Shown piece after piece: positions 1-5,548 of a stretch of 12,394 nucleotides of DNA (positions are counted from its first letter, which is position 1; the number at the start of each line of letters is the position of its first letter). This stretch comes from CAYJLC01 sp964370735 (GTDB lineage: Bacteria; Bacillota; Clostridia; Oscillospirales; Butyricicoccaceae). The notes beneath the pieces were generated by a model. It was not told the DNA's origin. It worked only from the letters and a program-made list of their open reading frames with translations, and did no database searches. Location of the stretch: the NCBI GenBank assembly GCA_964370735.1, contig CAYJLC010000056.1, forward strand, positions 1-12,394. The letters run 5' to 3'. Made by a program: the position numbers and the translations under genes.

Positions 1-244
1 CAAAACGGCTTATATCTTTAACCACGACCATTTCAAATAAGCCATGCTTTGCATCTCGAAGCAATCGCTGGAACTCTTTTCGGTTCTTGATTTTCGTGCC
101 ACTGATGCCTTCATCAGCGTATATTGAAACAAGGTTGTGACCATGTTTTTTAGCGTATTCATCGAAAAAAGCTTTCTGCGTTTCTATAGAGTTTAGCTGG
201 TCGGACGTGTCGGTGGATACACGACAATAGGCGACTATGTTCAT
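1..244 (-). CDS. Serine recombinase, N-terminal part (runs off the left edge)
   Basis: Only the first 81 codons are present. The protein opens MNIVAYCRVSTD, the start of the serine resolvase/invertase catalytic domain, with Ser10 in YCRVST as the nucleophile that links covalently to DNA. Further family landmarks are LNSIETQK (about 18-25), YADEGISGTKIKNR (about 45-58) and VVVKDISRF at the edge. The ATG at 244 follows a GGAGG site at a normal distance. The gene is transcribed from its own promoter (303-331) rather than from the mob operon, which ends at the hairpin at 335-364. Beside a relaxase and MobC it is most simply the integrase/excisionase of the same element. Large serine recombinase or short resolvase cannot be decided, because the C-terminal part is outside the window. 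Confidence 0.93.
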   Translation of the reverse strand, partial: MNIVAYCRVSTDTSDQLNSIETQKAFFDEYAKKHGHNLVSIYADEGISGTKIKNRKEFQRLLRDAKHGLFEMVVVKDISRF

Positions 245-302
245 GGGTTTTCCTCCATAATTTCGACAAAATAACTGTTAAAATAATATTTCTGTTACGT
301 CT

Positions 303-331
303 ATTTTATACCACAAACGCATTTTTGTCAA
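303..331 (-). promoter_or_regulatory. Sigma-A promoter of the recombinase gene
   Basis: On the minus strand a perfect -35 TTGACA (326-331) is followed by a 17-base spacer and -10 TAAAAT (303-308), within TATAAAAT. The predicted transcript starts near 296, about 50 bases before the recombinase ATG at 244. The promoter sits immediately after the terminator of the mob operon, so recombinase expression is separate from mobilization. Confidence 0.75.
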
Positions 332-334
332 GTG

Positions 335-364
335 AAAAGGAGGGGCGAAATCGCCCCTCCTTTT
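335..364 (-). terminator. Intrinsic terminator after the mob operon
   Basis: A perfect inverted repeat has 14-base arms (335-348 and 351-364) and a GC-rich core GGAGGGGCG / CGCCCCTCC. Its outer four pairs are A/T, so either strand ends the stem in a short T run. It begins one base past the stop codon of the 62-residue gene and ends three bases before the recombinase -35 box. This placement fits termination of the relaxase transcript and shielding of the recombinase promoter. Confidence 0.8.
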
Positions 365-365
365 A

Positions 366-554
366 CTACCTATCCCACTCCTCGTCCGCTATATCCATAT
401 GTAACTCCCTGTTTGCAAGCTCCAATAGCTGTTTCTCCACATTTGCCTTTGCAATCTGCGCAGTAATCTCTATGAGCTTTTTCACAAACGCATCGTCAGT
501 GTTGGGATTGTGAAAAGTTATATTAAGTTTTTGTGCCTGTCGTGGTTTCCTCAA
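366..554 (-). CDS. Small conserved-type protein between relaxase and recombinase (62 aa)
   Basis: This is a charged, mostly helical small protein of unknown function. It starts RKPRQAQKLNITFHNPN after the initiator and contains a probable amphipathic helix DAFVKKLIEITAQIAKANVEKQLLEL, too long to be a DNA-binding domain of a familiar type. I choose the TTG at 554 as start because GGAGG lies at 563-567, eight bases upstream. The longer frame from the TTG at 569 would begin just before that ribosome site. The gene follows the relaxase by about 80 bases on the same strand and is followed at once by the terminator, so it is the last gene of the mob operon. From memory, short proteins of this size often sit beside serine recombinases in Firmicute elements, but I cannot name a family. 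No function is proposed. Confidence 0.6.
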   Translation of the reverse strand: MRKPRQAQKLNITFHNPNTDDAFVKKLIEITAQIAKANVEKQLLELANRELHMDIADEEWDR

Positions 555-633
555 ACCGAGCACCTCCAATTTGTCTGTACTTTAATTAATATTATGATTT
601 TTCTTTTAGGTATATGCCTACTTGTCCGTATAT

Positions 634-1785
634 TTATAGTTCTAATTCTTCTCGTAAATCTCTTTCATCATAGTAACTATATTCGCTATATTTTTGATAC
701 CTCCATTCTATAAATTCCTCAAATAAATTTGCCATCGAAGTCATAAGTATCTGAGTGTTGCTACTTTGCTTGTTATACCACTGCACCATAAGCTTTGCGC
801 CTTGTTTACTTTTACTAAGTGCTCTAAGATTTGCAATCATCTCCTGAATTTGAAGCCAAGACTTACCTTTAAACTCAACTCCGTGAACTATGGACTGATA
901 TAATTCGTGTATATCAGCATTTCCACCAAATATGTCAAGCTGTGCCAGCTCTTCGAGTATTTCGCCACCTTGATGTATTTCAAGAATGCCACTTTCACGG
1001 TTGAAGTCGTTGTAATCAATGCTATCCAGAATATTATCTCTGCTATAATCACCATAGGGCATTAGCTTATAGTTACTGCAATATCTGCTGTCTTTAAGAC
1101 CACAATAGCCTTTACCCACTGCAAACATTATATTTTTCTCGCTAATGTCACAGTCAATGCCTCGACTGCCAAGCTCGTGGTAAAAATCAGCTACAGTAAA
1201 GCTGTGCTTAATGCTCTCGGCAATATCTTGTGCAAGCTGTGCTTTCCAACTTTGGTGGGACTTGTACTCGCCGTATTTCATATTGAAGTTGCCACGATTT
1301 TCTATTACCGAAAGACCGTTTTCTCGGCATAAATCATCTGAAATACTACGCATTTTCTCCAAGTCCTGCCTTGACGATTGCCACTTCATACCTGTTTCAC
1401 GATGGACAGTATTCACAACATAATGTATATGCAAGTGAGCCTCATTTGTATGTACAGCCATTAGCACTTCAAAACCATTAAATTTGTCATTTCTCGAAAT
1501 GAATTGTTTGCCGATTTCAAAGGCTTGTTCTGGTGTGAGATTATCCGTGCGATTAAAGCTTTGTATAAAGTGGGCATATTGTCTGCCTGTGTCTTTATGA
1601 AAAGCCTTTTTGGTGATAATCATTTGCAGAGCTGCTATTTCAGGAACAATATCTTTTCCATATACCAGTGCGCCATCTTTAGTTTTGGATGGATCCTGTA
1701 TATACTGAATAATGCCATTAAGCCCTGCAAGATTTCCCACACGCACCTTTATAGGTTTAACTATTGCTATGATTTCCACCACCAT
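634..1785 (-). CDS. MobP-type relaxase (mobilization nuclease)
   Basis: Relaxase/mobilization nuclease domain protein of 383 aa, which nicks oriT and leads the DNA strand into the recipient. Visible motifs in order are Tyr28 in GIIQYIQDP, the candidate catalytic tyrosine of motif I; His72 in AHFIQSF; and the metal-binding histidines H117, H119 and H121 with N125 in EAHLHIHYVVN (motif III). The C-terminal half is less conserved and ends in a Tyr/Glu-rich tail. The start overlaps the end of mobC by 29 bases, which suggests translational coupling. No good ribosome site precedes the ATG, and IAIVKP at residues 6-11 resembles the usual family start, so the true initiation codon is uncertain by a few residues. 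With MobC and the oriT-like region it forms the mobilization module. No coupling protein or mating-pore gene is visible. Confidence 0.92.
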   Translation of the reverse strand: MVVEIIAIVKPIKVRVGNLAGLNGIIQYIQDPSKTKDGALVYGKDIVPEIAALQMIITKKAFHKDTGRQYAHFIQSFNRTDNLTPEQAFEIGKQFISRNDKFNGFEVLMAVHTNEAHLHIHYVVNTVHRETGMKWQSSRQDLEKMRSISDDLCRENGLSVIENRGNFNMKYGEYKSHQSWKAQLAQDIAESIKHSFTVADFYHELGSRGIDCDISEKNIMFAVGKGYCGLKDSRYCSNYKLMPYGDYSRDNILDSIDYNDFNRESGILEIHQGGEILEELAQLDIFGGNADIHELYQSIVHGVEFKGKSWLQIQEMIANLRALSKSKQGAKLMVQWYNKQSSNTQILMTSMANLFEEFIEWRYQKYSEYSYYDERDLREELEL

Positions 1786-2080
1786 TCACACACTCTACAA
1801 TACTTCTAAACACTGCCCCTAGTTCACCAGATAGTTCCTTTAAATCAGGGTTATCAATTCTTCTCTGGTGCATTAGCACTGTCATTTGATTTAAGTTATT
1901 TCCGATTTTATTTAGTTCAAATGCAAGCTCACGCAGACCGTCAATATGCTTAACTTCCTTTCCTAAAGCTGCAAGCCTTACAAAATCAGATGTTGGAATT
2001 TTTGCCTGTCTTGCTCGTGATGTAATAGATTTTTTATCGTGCTCTGATAATCTAAATGTAATACTTTTGTTTTTGTTCAT
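1757..2080 (-). CDS. mobC: MobC-like relaxosome accessory protein
   Basis: Small basic protein of 107 aa that binds oriT and helps the relaxase open the DNA. The N-terminal segment (KSITFRLSEHDKKSI, then ARQAKIPTSDFVRLAAL, about residues 5-40) has the look of a ribbon-helix-helix fold. The second half, LRELAFELNKIGNNLNQM (about 50-67), is the typical MobC segment. I start at the ATG at 2080, because an AAGGAAGA ribosome site lies just upstream. An ATG 18 bases further out would absorb that site into the coding region. The gene overlaps the relaxase start and faces the oriT-like hairpins immediately upstream. The pairing with a MobP relaxase makes the assignment firm. Confidence 0.88.
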   Translation of the reverse strand: MNKNKSITFRLSEHDKKSITSRARQAKIPTSDFVRLAALGKEVKHIDGLRELAFELNKIGNNLNQMTVLMHQRRIDNPDLKELSGELGAVFRSIVECVNGGGNHSNS

Positions 2081-2103
2081 ATAGAATCTTCCTTTCATAT
2101 AAA

Positions 2104-2300
2104 TGCACGTAAGAGTGCAAAATTACTATGGTGAAATCTGAGATTTTCCCCCCTACTGCGAAACACAAATCAAAATTTGTGCGCAGGAAACTATTTGCTG
2201 GGCGCGTCAGTGTCCTACAGATAGGATGCTTGCCACACCCTTTGGGTGTGAATTTAGTCGCCCTGCCTTACCCATGTCCACCGTTTTGTTACGGTGGGTG
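2104..2300. other. Candidate oriT (cluster of hairpins upstream of mobC)
   Basis: The stretch before mobC is packed with short dyads. TGCAC/GTGCA lies at 2104-2119. A strong hairpin with arms CTGCG (2156-2160) and CGCAG (2182-2186) encloses CACAAAT (2164-2170) and ATTTGTG (2175-2181), with a CAAA loop and an AAA bulge. CACACCC/GGGTGTG lies at 2234-2250, and CCACCGT/ACGGTGG at 2278-2297. Relaxase origins are commonly next to mobC and carry such inverted repeats beside the nick site. A run of six C residues and the segment CATCCTAT (minus strand, near 2230) are also present, but I cannot place the nick. The call rests on position and structure, not on a matched oriT sequence. Confidence 0.5.
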
Positions 2301-2338
2301 AAAATATTGTTTTTTCCATGGCATGAATACCACCTCCT
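2254..2338 (-). other. Short open frames behind a strong ribosome site (possible leader peptide)
   Basis: A perfect AGGAGG lies at 2333-2338 on the minus strand. The best-spaced ATG (2324, eight bases away) encodes only 11 residues, MPWKKQYFHPP, and stops at 2289. A second ATG (2319) in another frame encodes 21 residues and stops at 2254. The third frame stays open to 2207 but has no start near the ribosome site. All three cross the oriT-like hairpins. The strong site suggests that something is translated here, either a leader peptide or the decayed start of a gene. I cannot tell which frame is used. Confidence 0.3.
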
Positions 2339-2358
2339 ACTATATGTCATAAATAGAG

Positions 2359-2406
2359 GGGGGTGGTAGGTGTCAAACGCCGATTGTTTACAGAAAATTA
2401 ACAATT
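2359..2406. repeat. 48-bp direct repeat, copy 1
   Basis: This matches the copy at 2460-2507 at 44 of 48 positions by eye, with an offset of exactly 101 bases. It starts in a G run, contains TTGACA on the minus strand (2371-2376) and ends ACAGAAAATTAACAATT. Within it ATTGTT and AACAAT form a dyad spaced by 11 bases, which looks like an operator. On the minus strand a weak -10 (TTTATG, 2348-2353) lies 17 bases from TTGACA, pointing at the AGGAGG site and the mob genes. Confidence 0.8.
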
Positions 2407-2459
2407 AAAGCGAAAAACTGCAAAAATATTTATCCCCTCATATAACGTCCTTAAAAGGT

Positions 2460-2507
2460 GGGGGTGTTAGGTGTCAAATGCTGATTATTTACAGAAAATT
2501 AACAATT
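2460..2507. repeat. 48-bp direct repeat, copy 2
   Basis: This is the second copy, differing from copy 1 at four positions. It keeps TTGACA on the minus strand (2472-2477), but one arm of the ATTGTT/AACAAT dyad is changed to ATTATT and no good -10 follows. Its role could be a duplicated promoter/operator or a binding-site pair for an element-encoded protein. Confidence 0.8.
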
Positions 2508-2539
2508 GGCGCGGAAATAGCTGCGATTTGGGCAAAAAA

Positions 2540-2571
2540 GCCCCTCGCTTTACTTTCGTAAAGCGAGGGGC
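2540..2571 (-). terminator. Intrinsic terminator, minus strand (palindrome 1 of 4)
   Basis: Perfect 14-base arms (2540-2553 and 2558-2571) surround a TTTC loop with a GAGGGGC core. On the minus strand the stem runs into TTTTTT, the classic terminator form. On the plus strand no T run follows. No minus-strand gene lies directly upstream, so its job may be to block read-through from the right into the mob region. Confidence 0.7.
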
Positions 2572-2611
2572 AGTGGGGTGGGAAGTTTAGTTTGAGTTTA
2601 GCTTCATATAG

Positions 2612-2646
2612 AAATCCGCTCTACGCTAAAAGCGTAGAGCGGATTT
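2612..2646. repeat. Long perfect palindrome (2 of 4)
   Basis: Arms of 16 bases (2612-2627 and 2631-2646) are separated by an AAA loop, with core CGCTCTACGCT / AGCGTAGAGCG. The plus-strand 3' side ends in TTTT, so it can act as a plus-strand terminator. No plus-strand gene precedes it, so it may instead be part of a hairpin array. Confidence 0.75.
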
Positions 2647-2665
2647 TGTGAGGCGTGGTTGAGGG

Positions 2666-2708
2666 AGAAAATAAACTTCTGCTGAACTTCAGCAGAAGTT
2701 TATTTTCT
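2666..2708. repeat. Long perfect palindrome (3 of 4)
   Basis: Arms of 19 bases (2666-2684 and 2690-2708) flank an AACTT loop; complementarity continues to a single central C at 2687. The inner 27 bases have the form AACTTC, seven bases, one base, the seven-base complement, then GAAGTT. The palindrome at 2750-2780 shares exactly this plan and the same outer hexamers. Confidence 0.8.
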
Positions 2709-2749
2709 TGCGTAATAATGCATTTATTTGCCTTATTTAAAGGGTTTAC

Positions 2750-2780
2750 ACAACTTCGTCTCAAGTTGAGACGAAGTTGT
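2750..2780. repeat. Long perfect palindrome (4 of 4)
   Basis: Arms of 15 bases (2750-2764 and 2766-2780) surround a central G. The inner 27 bases are AACTTC, core GTCTCAA, G, complement TTGAGAC, GAAGTT. Compared with palindrome 3, the hexamers are identical but the 7-base core differs while staying self-complementary. Confidence 0.8.
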
Positions 2781-2833
2781 AATACATCGAGAGGGTTATG
2801 GCAAGGAAAACTTATAGGCATTATTACATTCAC

Positions 2834-2863
2834 TTTACAAATACATTCGCTTTTTGGTATAAT
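2834..2863 (+). promoter_or_regulatory. Sigma-A promoter upstream of the DUF1349 gene
   Basis: A -35 TTTACA (2834-2839), an 18-base spacer and a perfect -10 TATAAT (2858-2863) are present, with the extended element TG one base before the -10. The expected start is near 2870. The first plus-strand gene downstream begins at 3126, which would give a leader of about 255 bases containing several stem-loops. Confidence 0.6.
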
Positions 2864-2896
2864 GTTAATACAAGAAAACTTTGTGTTATTTATTCA

Positions 2897-3062
2897 GGTA
2901 ACTTTTTCTATCGCAAAAAGTTGCCTCGCCTAAGAACTGTCCACCGGACTGTTTTTTCCACGGCTCACCGCGGGAAATGCTTCCTTTGATTGGGGATTTC
3001 GTTTTCAGCGGAAAACGACCAAGGCTTTGCCTTTGGAAACCACGATTTTTTGAAAAAAATCG
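2897..3062 (+). other. Cluster of five to six consecutive stem-loops (structured leader or small palindromic element)
   Basis: In order: an 11-bp stem GGTAACTTTTT/AAAAAGTTGCC (2897-2925, one G-U pair); a stem built on GTCC/GGAC (2935-2953, one T-T mismatch); an imperfect GC-rich stem around CCACGG/CCGCGG (about 2956-2977); CGTTTTC/GAAAACG (3000-3017); CCAAGGC with GCCTTTGG (3019-3036, one bulge); and CGATTTTTT/AAAAAATCG (3043-3062). The density is far above chance. It lies between the promoter at 2834-2863 and the gene at 3126, so it would be a structured leader if co-transcribed. It could equally be a dispersed palindromic element or remnant. I recognise no known riboswitch. Confidence 0.5.
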
Positions 3063-3125
3063 AGTAAAATTTTCGTGCAAATGGTTACATCAAATATTAT
3101 TTTATATAATTGGGAGGAAATAAAA

Positions 3126-3716
3126 ATGGACTTTACTAAATTTGAGTGGTTAAATGAAACGGACTATGAGGTGCAGGGGGACAATTTGGTTATAACAGCA
3201 CCGCCGATGTCGGACTTTTTTTGTGGGGAGGATTTTCAAGATGAAAACTCACCTGCGACTTTATGCAATGCGCCATTTTTTTACACTGATGTAAAAGGCG
3301 ATTTTGTGTTGCGTGCAAAAGTTAGTTTGGAGTTTAAAGATGTATACGATTCCGCAACGCTAATGGTAATGCAAGATGAGAAAACTTGGGCGAAACTATG
3401 TTTTGAAAAGACTGATTTTGGCACAACTGCAGTAGTTAGCGTTGTCACAAAAGGCAGTTCTGATGATGCGAATGGGAACAATCTGACTGTTTCCGAAGTT
3501 TGGCTACAAATTGCGAAAAGCAGCAATGGATATGCTTTTCATTACTCGCTTGACGGCGTTAAATTTGACATGGTTAGATTTTTTTGCTTGCCAAATACCG
3601 AGTCCATTAAGGTAGGTTTTGTTGCACAAGCCCCAACAGGACAAGGTGGGAAAAGATATTTTAAAGAAATATCTTTAAAAGAAGTAACTGTGAAAAATCT
3701 TCGCGCGGGTGTTTAA
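3126..3716 (+). CDS. DUF1349-family protein (concanavalin-like fold), 196 aa
   Basis: This is the only plus-strand gene outside the insertion sequence. It begins MDFTKFEWLNETDYEV and shows the DUF1349 pattern: the beta-rich segment GDFVLRAKVSLEFKDVYDSA (about 58-77), LMVMQDEKTWAKLCFE (about 79-94), the FHYSLDGVKFDMVRFF strand pair, and GFVAQAPTGQG near 168-178. The family is predicted to fold as a concanavalin A-like beta sandwich, sometimes annotated as regulation of enolase protein 1, but no reaction is established. There is no signal peptide or membrane segment, so it is probably cytoplasmic. The ATG at 3126 has a GGGAGG site nine bases upstream; a longer frame from 3075 contains that site and is unlikely. 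It faces away from the mobile element and toward the end of the polysaccharide operon, so it is probably unrelated to either. Confidence 0.85.
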   Translation: MDFTKFEWLNETDYEVQGDNLVITAPPMSDFFCGEDFQDENSPATLCNAPFFYTDVKGDFVLRAKVSLEFKDVYDSATLMVMQDEKTWAKLCFEKTDFGTTAVVSVVTKGSSDDANGNNLTVSEVWLQIAKSSNGYAFHYSLDGVKFDMVRFFCLPNTESIKVGFVAQAPTGQGGKRYFKEISLKEVTVKNLRAGV

Positions 3717-4042
3717 TTTTCGCCACTAATGAGTGTGATAACTCGTAGGGGAATGCATGTTTAGAGCAATAGGAGTGGGGGCTTTGCTGATTTAGTCACT
3801 GCTGATGCTCTTCGTCATAGGAGGAGAGTAAGCAACTGTCGGCATTTTCGGAGGGATACTTTTGCGGTGTGCAGTTTATTACCTTATTTGCATCATATTA
3901 CCCCACGGAAAAAGCACTGCGTAGGAATTTTGATAAGAATGGAGATAGGGGGTGGATACTAAAGCGAGAAGAGTCACTGACCTTATCAAAAGTCAACGAC
4001 TCAACATAAATTGCTATTTTACACAGAAAATTCTGACCCCAC
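3717..4042. other. Gene-free stretch between two convergent genes
   Basis: No frame with a ribosome site is seen on either strand. The only structure is an inverted repeat TTTTGATAAG (3928-3937) and CTTATCAAAA (3982-3991), 44 bases apart. It partly overlaps a second dyad GAGTC/GACTC (3971-4002). The short palindrome CAGAAAATTCTG lies about ten bases past the flippase stop. No clear terminator for either flanking gene is visible. Confidence 0.6.
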
Positions 4043-5545
4043 TTATTTTCTTATTCGCTTTAACAATTTGTCTTTAATAGAAGTTGCTTCTTCCTCTTTA
4101 AATATTAGTAATGCAAATGTGTAAGAAATAATACCCAGAACACCACATATCGCTAAAATAAATATATCCGCTAAGCTTTGTGTCAAAAATAATGCAACTA
4201 CAATTACAATTCCCATTGTAGCACTAGATAGCAATATTGGCTTGTAGTTCTGAACAGTATACATGTTATCCCTAAGTTTATATATTTTTTCAAATCGATT
4301 ATGTAGCAGTATTTGAAGCAAAATAACCGAAATAGTGGTAGATAATGCAAGACCAATATATCCTAAATAATGCACCCATATGAAATTTAATACTATATTT
4401 ATAGCAAGTGAAACAATACTTAAAATAACGGGGGTTTTAGTGTTTCCCATGGCGTAAAATTGTTTATTTAACAGATCGCTAATGCTTAGAGCAGGAATCC
4501 CCAAAGAATATATCATTAAAATTTGTGCAGTAACTTGCAAGTCATCTTTAGTAAAGGCTCCTCGCATGTATAGTACTGAAATAAGTGTTTCTGATAGCAG
4601 AAGAATACCTAAAGATACGGGAATAGCTACCATTAAAATAATTTTACCCGATTTTGCAGTCAACTTCGAGAATTCTAATTTATTGTTTGTAGAAAGCTTG
4701 CTTAAAGAAGGGAATAGCACTGTAGTAATCGATGCTACAAAAAATGTAGCAAATAAAGAATTGATTTTATTTGCATAATTAATTGATGAAATAATACCCT
4801 CTCCCACTAATGATGCAAAGTTTTTATCTACTATAATATTAAATTGTTGTATTAGTTGTCCTAAAAAAAGCGGAATCATCAAAGATATAATAGGTTTTAT
4901 ATCACTAATTTTTAATAAGTTAATTTTTTGTAATTTTAATCCATTTTTCTTAATTATTACAATAGTTAAGAAAAAACAAAAAATAGCGCCAATAGAATCT
5001 CCAGATGCGAGTATGATGTAATTTGAATTTGAAAAAACAATCGCAATTATGATAAAAATATTGACTAGAATTGTGCTAATAGGAGACATAAAAAAATTAT
5101 TTTTAGTTTGAAGAAATGCACTAAGAACGTGTCGTGCGCAAATCAAAAATGAAAATGGCATAATTATCCTAACCATTTGTGTAACAATGGCAGTTGTTTT
5201 ATTATCTAGTCCAGAAGCAAGTAATTGAACATAAATGTTTGGGAAAATACAAATCAATATAGAAACTATAAGGACAAAAAGAGAAGTTAATATAGTTAAC
5301 TTCGTAGTGATTTCAATAATTTTAGTATTGTTATGAGAAATATATTTTATATACGCGACAGTAATAGCTGTTGATAAAGCTGCAAAAATCATTGTATACG
5401 AAGAGGTGGCTAAGATATATGCATCAGAAATTGCACTTGCACCATAATAGTGTGCAAGTGCAATTTCTCTAAGTATGCCTAATGCTTTTGAAATAAACAT
5501 TAACACAAAAAGTATAGATGCATTTTTTACTATTTTATCACTCAT
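4043..5545 (-). CDS. murJ: MurJ/MviN-family lipid-linked sugar flippase
   Basis: A polytopic membrane protein of 500 aa, hydrophobic along its length and of the size expected for a 14-helix MOP-superfamily flippase. The N-terminal signature KALGILREIALAHYYGAS with ISDAYILA (about residues 20-45) carries the Arg-Glu and Asp positions typical of MurJ. The family turns undecaprenyl-linked lipid II, or related lipid-linked glycans, across the membrane. As last gene of a polysaccharide operon with a Wzy-like polymerase and nucleotide-sugar enzymes, it more likely serves as the Wzx-type exporter of this cluster than as the housekeeping lipid II flippase. The preceding stop TAG (5549-5551) is followed directly by TTG then ATG. 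I take the ATG at 5545, but the TTG at 5548 is possible. The coding sequence is visibly AT-richer than its upstream neighbour. Confidence 0.88.
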   Translation of the reverse strand: MSDKIVKNASILFVLMFISKALGILREIALAHYYGASAISDAYILATSSYTMIFAALSTAITVAYIKYISHNNTKIIEITTKLTILTSLFVLIVSILICIFPNIYVQLLASGLDNKTTAIVTQMVRIIMPFSFLICARHVLSAFLQTKNNFFMSPISTILVNIFIIIAIVFSNSNYIILASGDSIGAIFCFFLTIVIIKKNGLKLQKINLLKISDIKPIISLMIPLFLGQLIQQFNIIVDKNFASLVGEGIISSINYANKINSLFATFFVASITTVLFPSLSKLSTNNKLEFSKLTAKSGKIILMVAIPVSLGILLLSETLISVLYMRGAFTKDDLQVTAQILMIYSLGIPALSISDLLNKQFYAMGNTKTPVILSIVSLAINIVLNFIWVHYLGYIGLALSTTISVILLQILLHNRFEKIYKLRDNMYTVQNYKPILLSSATMGIVIVVALFLTQSLADIFILAICGVLGIISYTFALLIFKEEEATSIKDKLLKRIRK

Positions 5546-5548
5546 CAA

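Noticed and set aside
1504..1809. A 101-codon plus-strand frame opposite the relaxase
   Set aside because: Antisense to conserved relaxase motifs, no ribosome site and a composition unlike a protein.
2540..2780. CRISPR-like array
   Set aside because: The units are palindromes of different sequence and length with irregular spacing; there is no constant direct repeat and no cas gene.
2621..2933. Overlapping open frames of 70 and 92 codons on opposite strands
   Set aside because: Both exist because the palindromes keep frames open on either strand; neither has a ribosome site, and their translations mirror each other's repeat sequence.
4010..4045. Similarity of TTTTACACAGAAAATTCTGACCCC to IS256-family terminal repeats
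   Set aside because: It resembles the remembered TTTACACAAAATT-type end only loosely, no matching opposite end is in the window, and no transposase fragment is nearby.
4043..5545. Calling the flippase the housekeeping lipid II flippase
   Set aside because: The sequence is MurJ-family, but its place beside a Wzy-like polymerase and sugar enzymes makes a polysaccharide-specific exporter more likely; sequence alone cannot decide.
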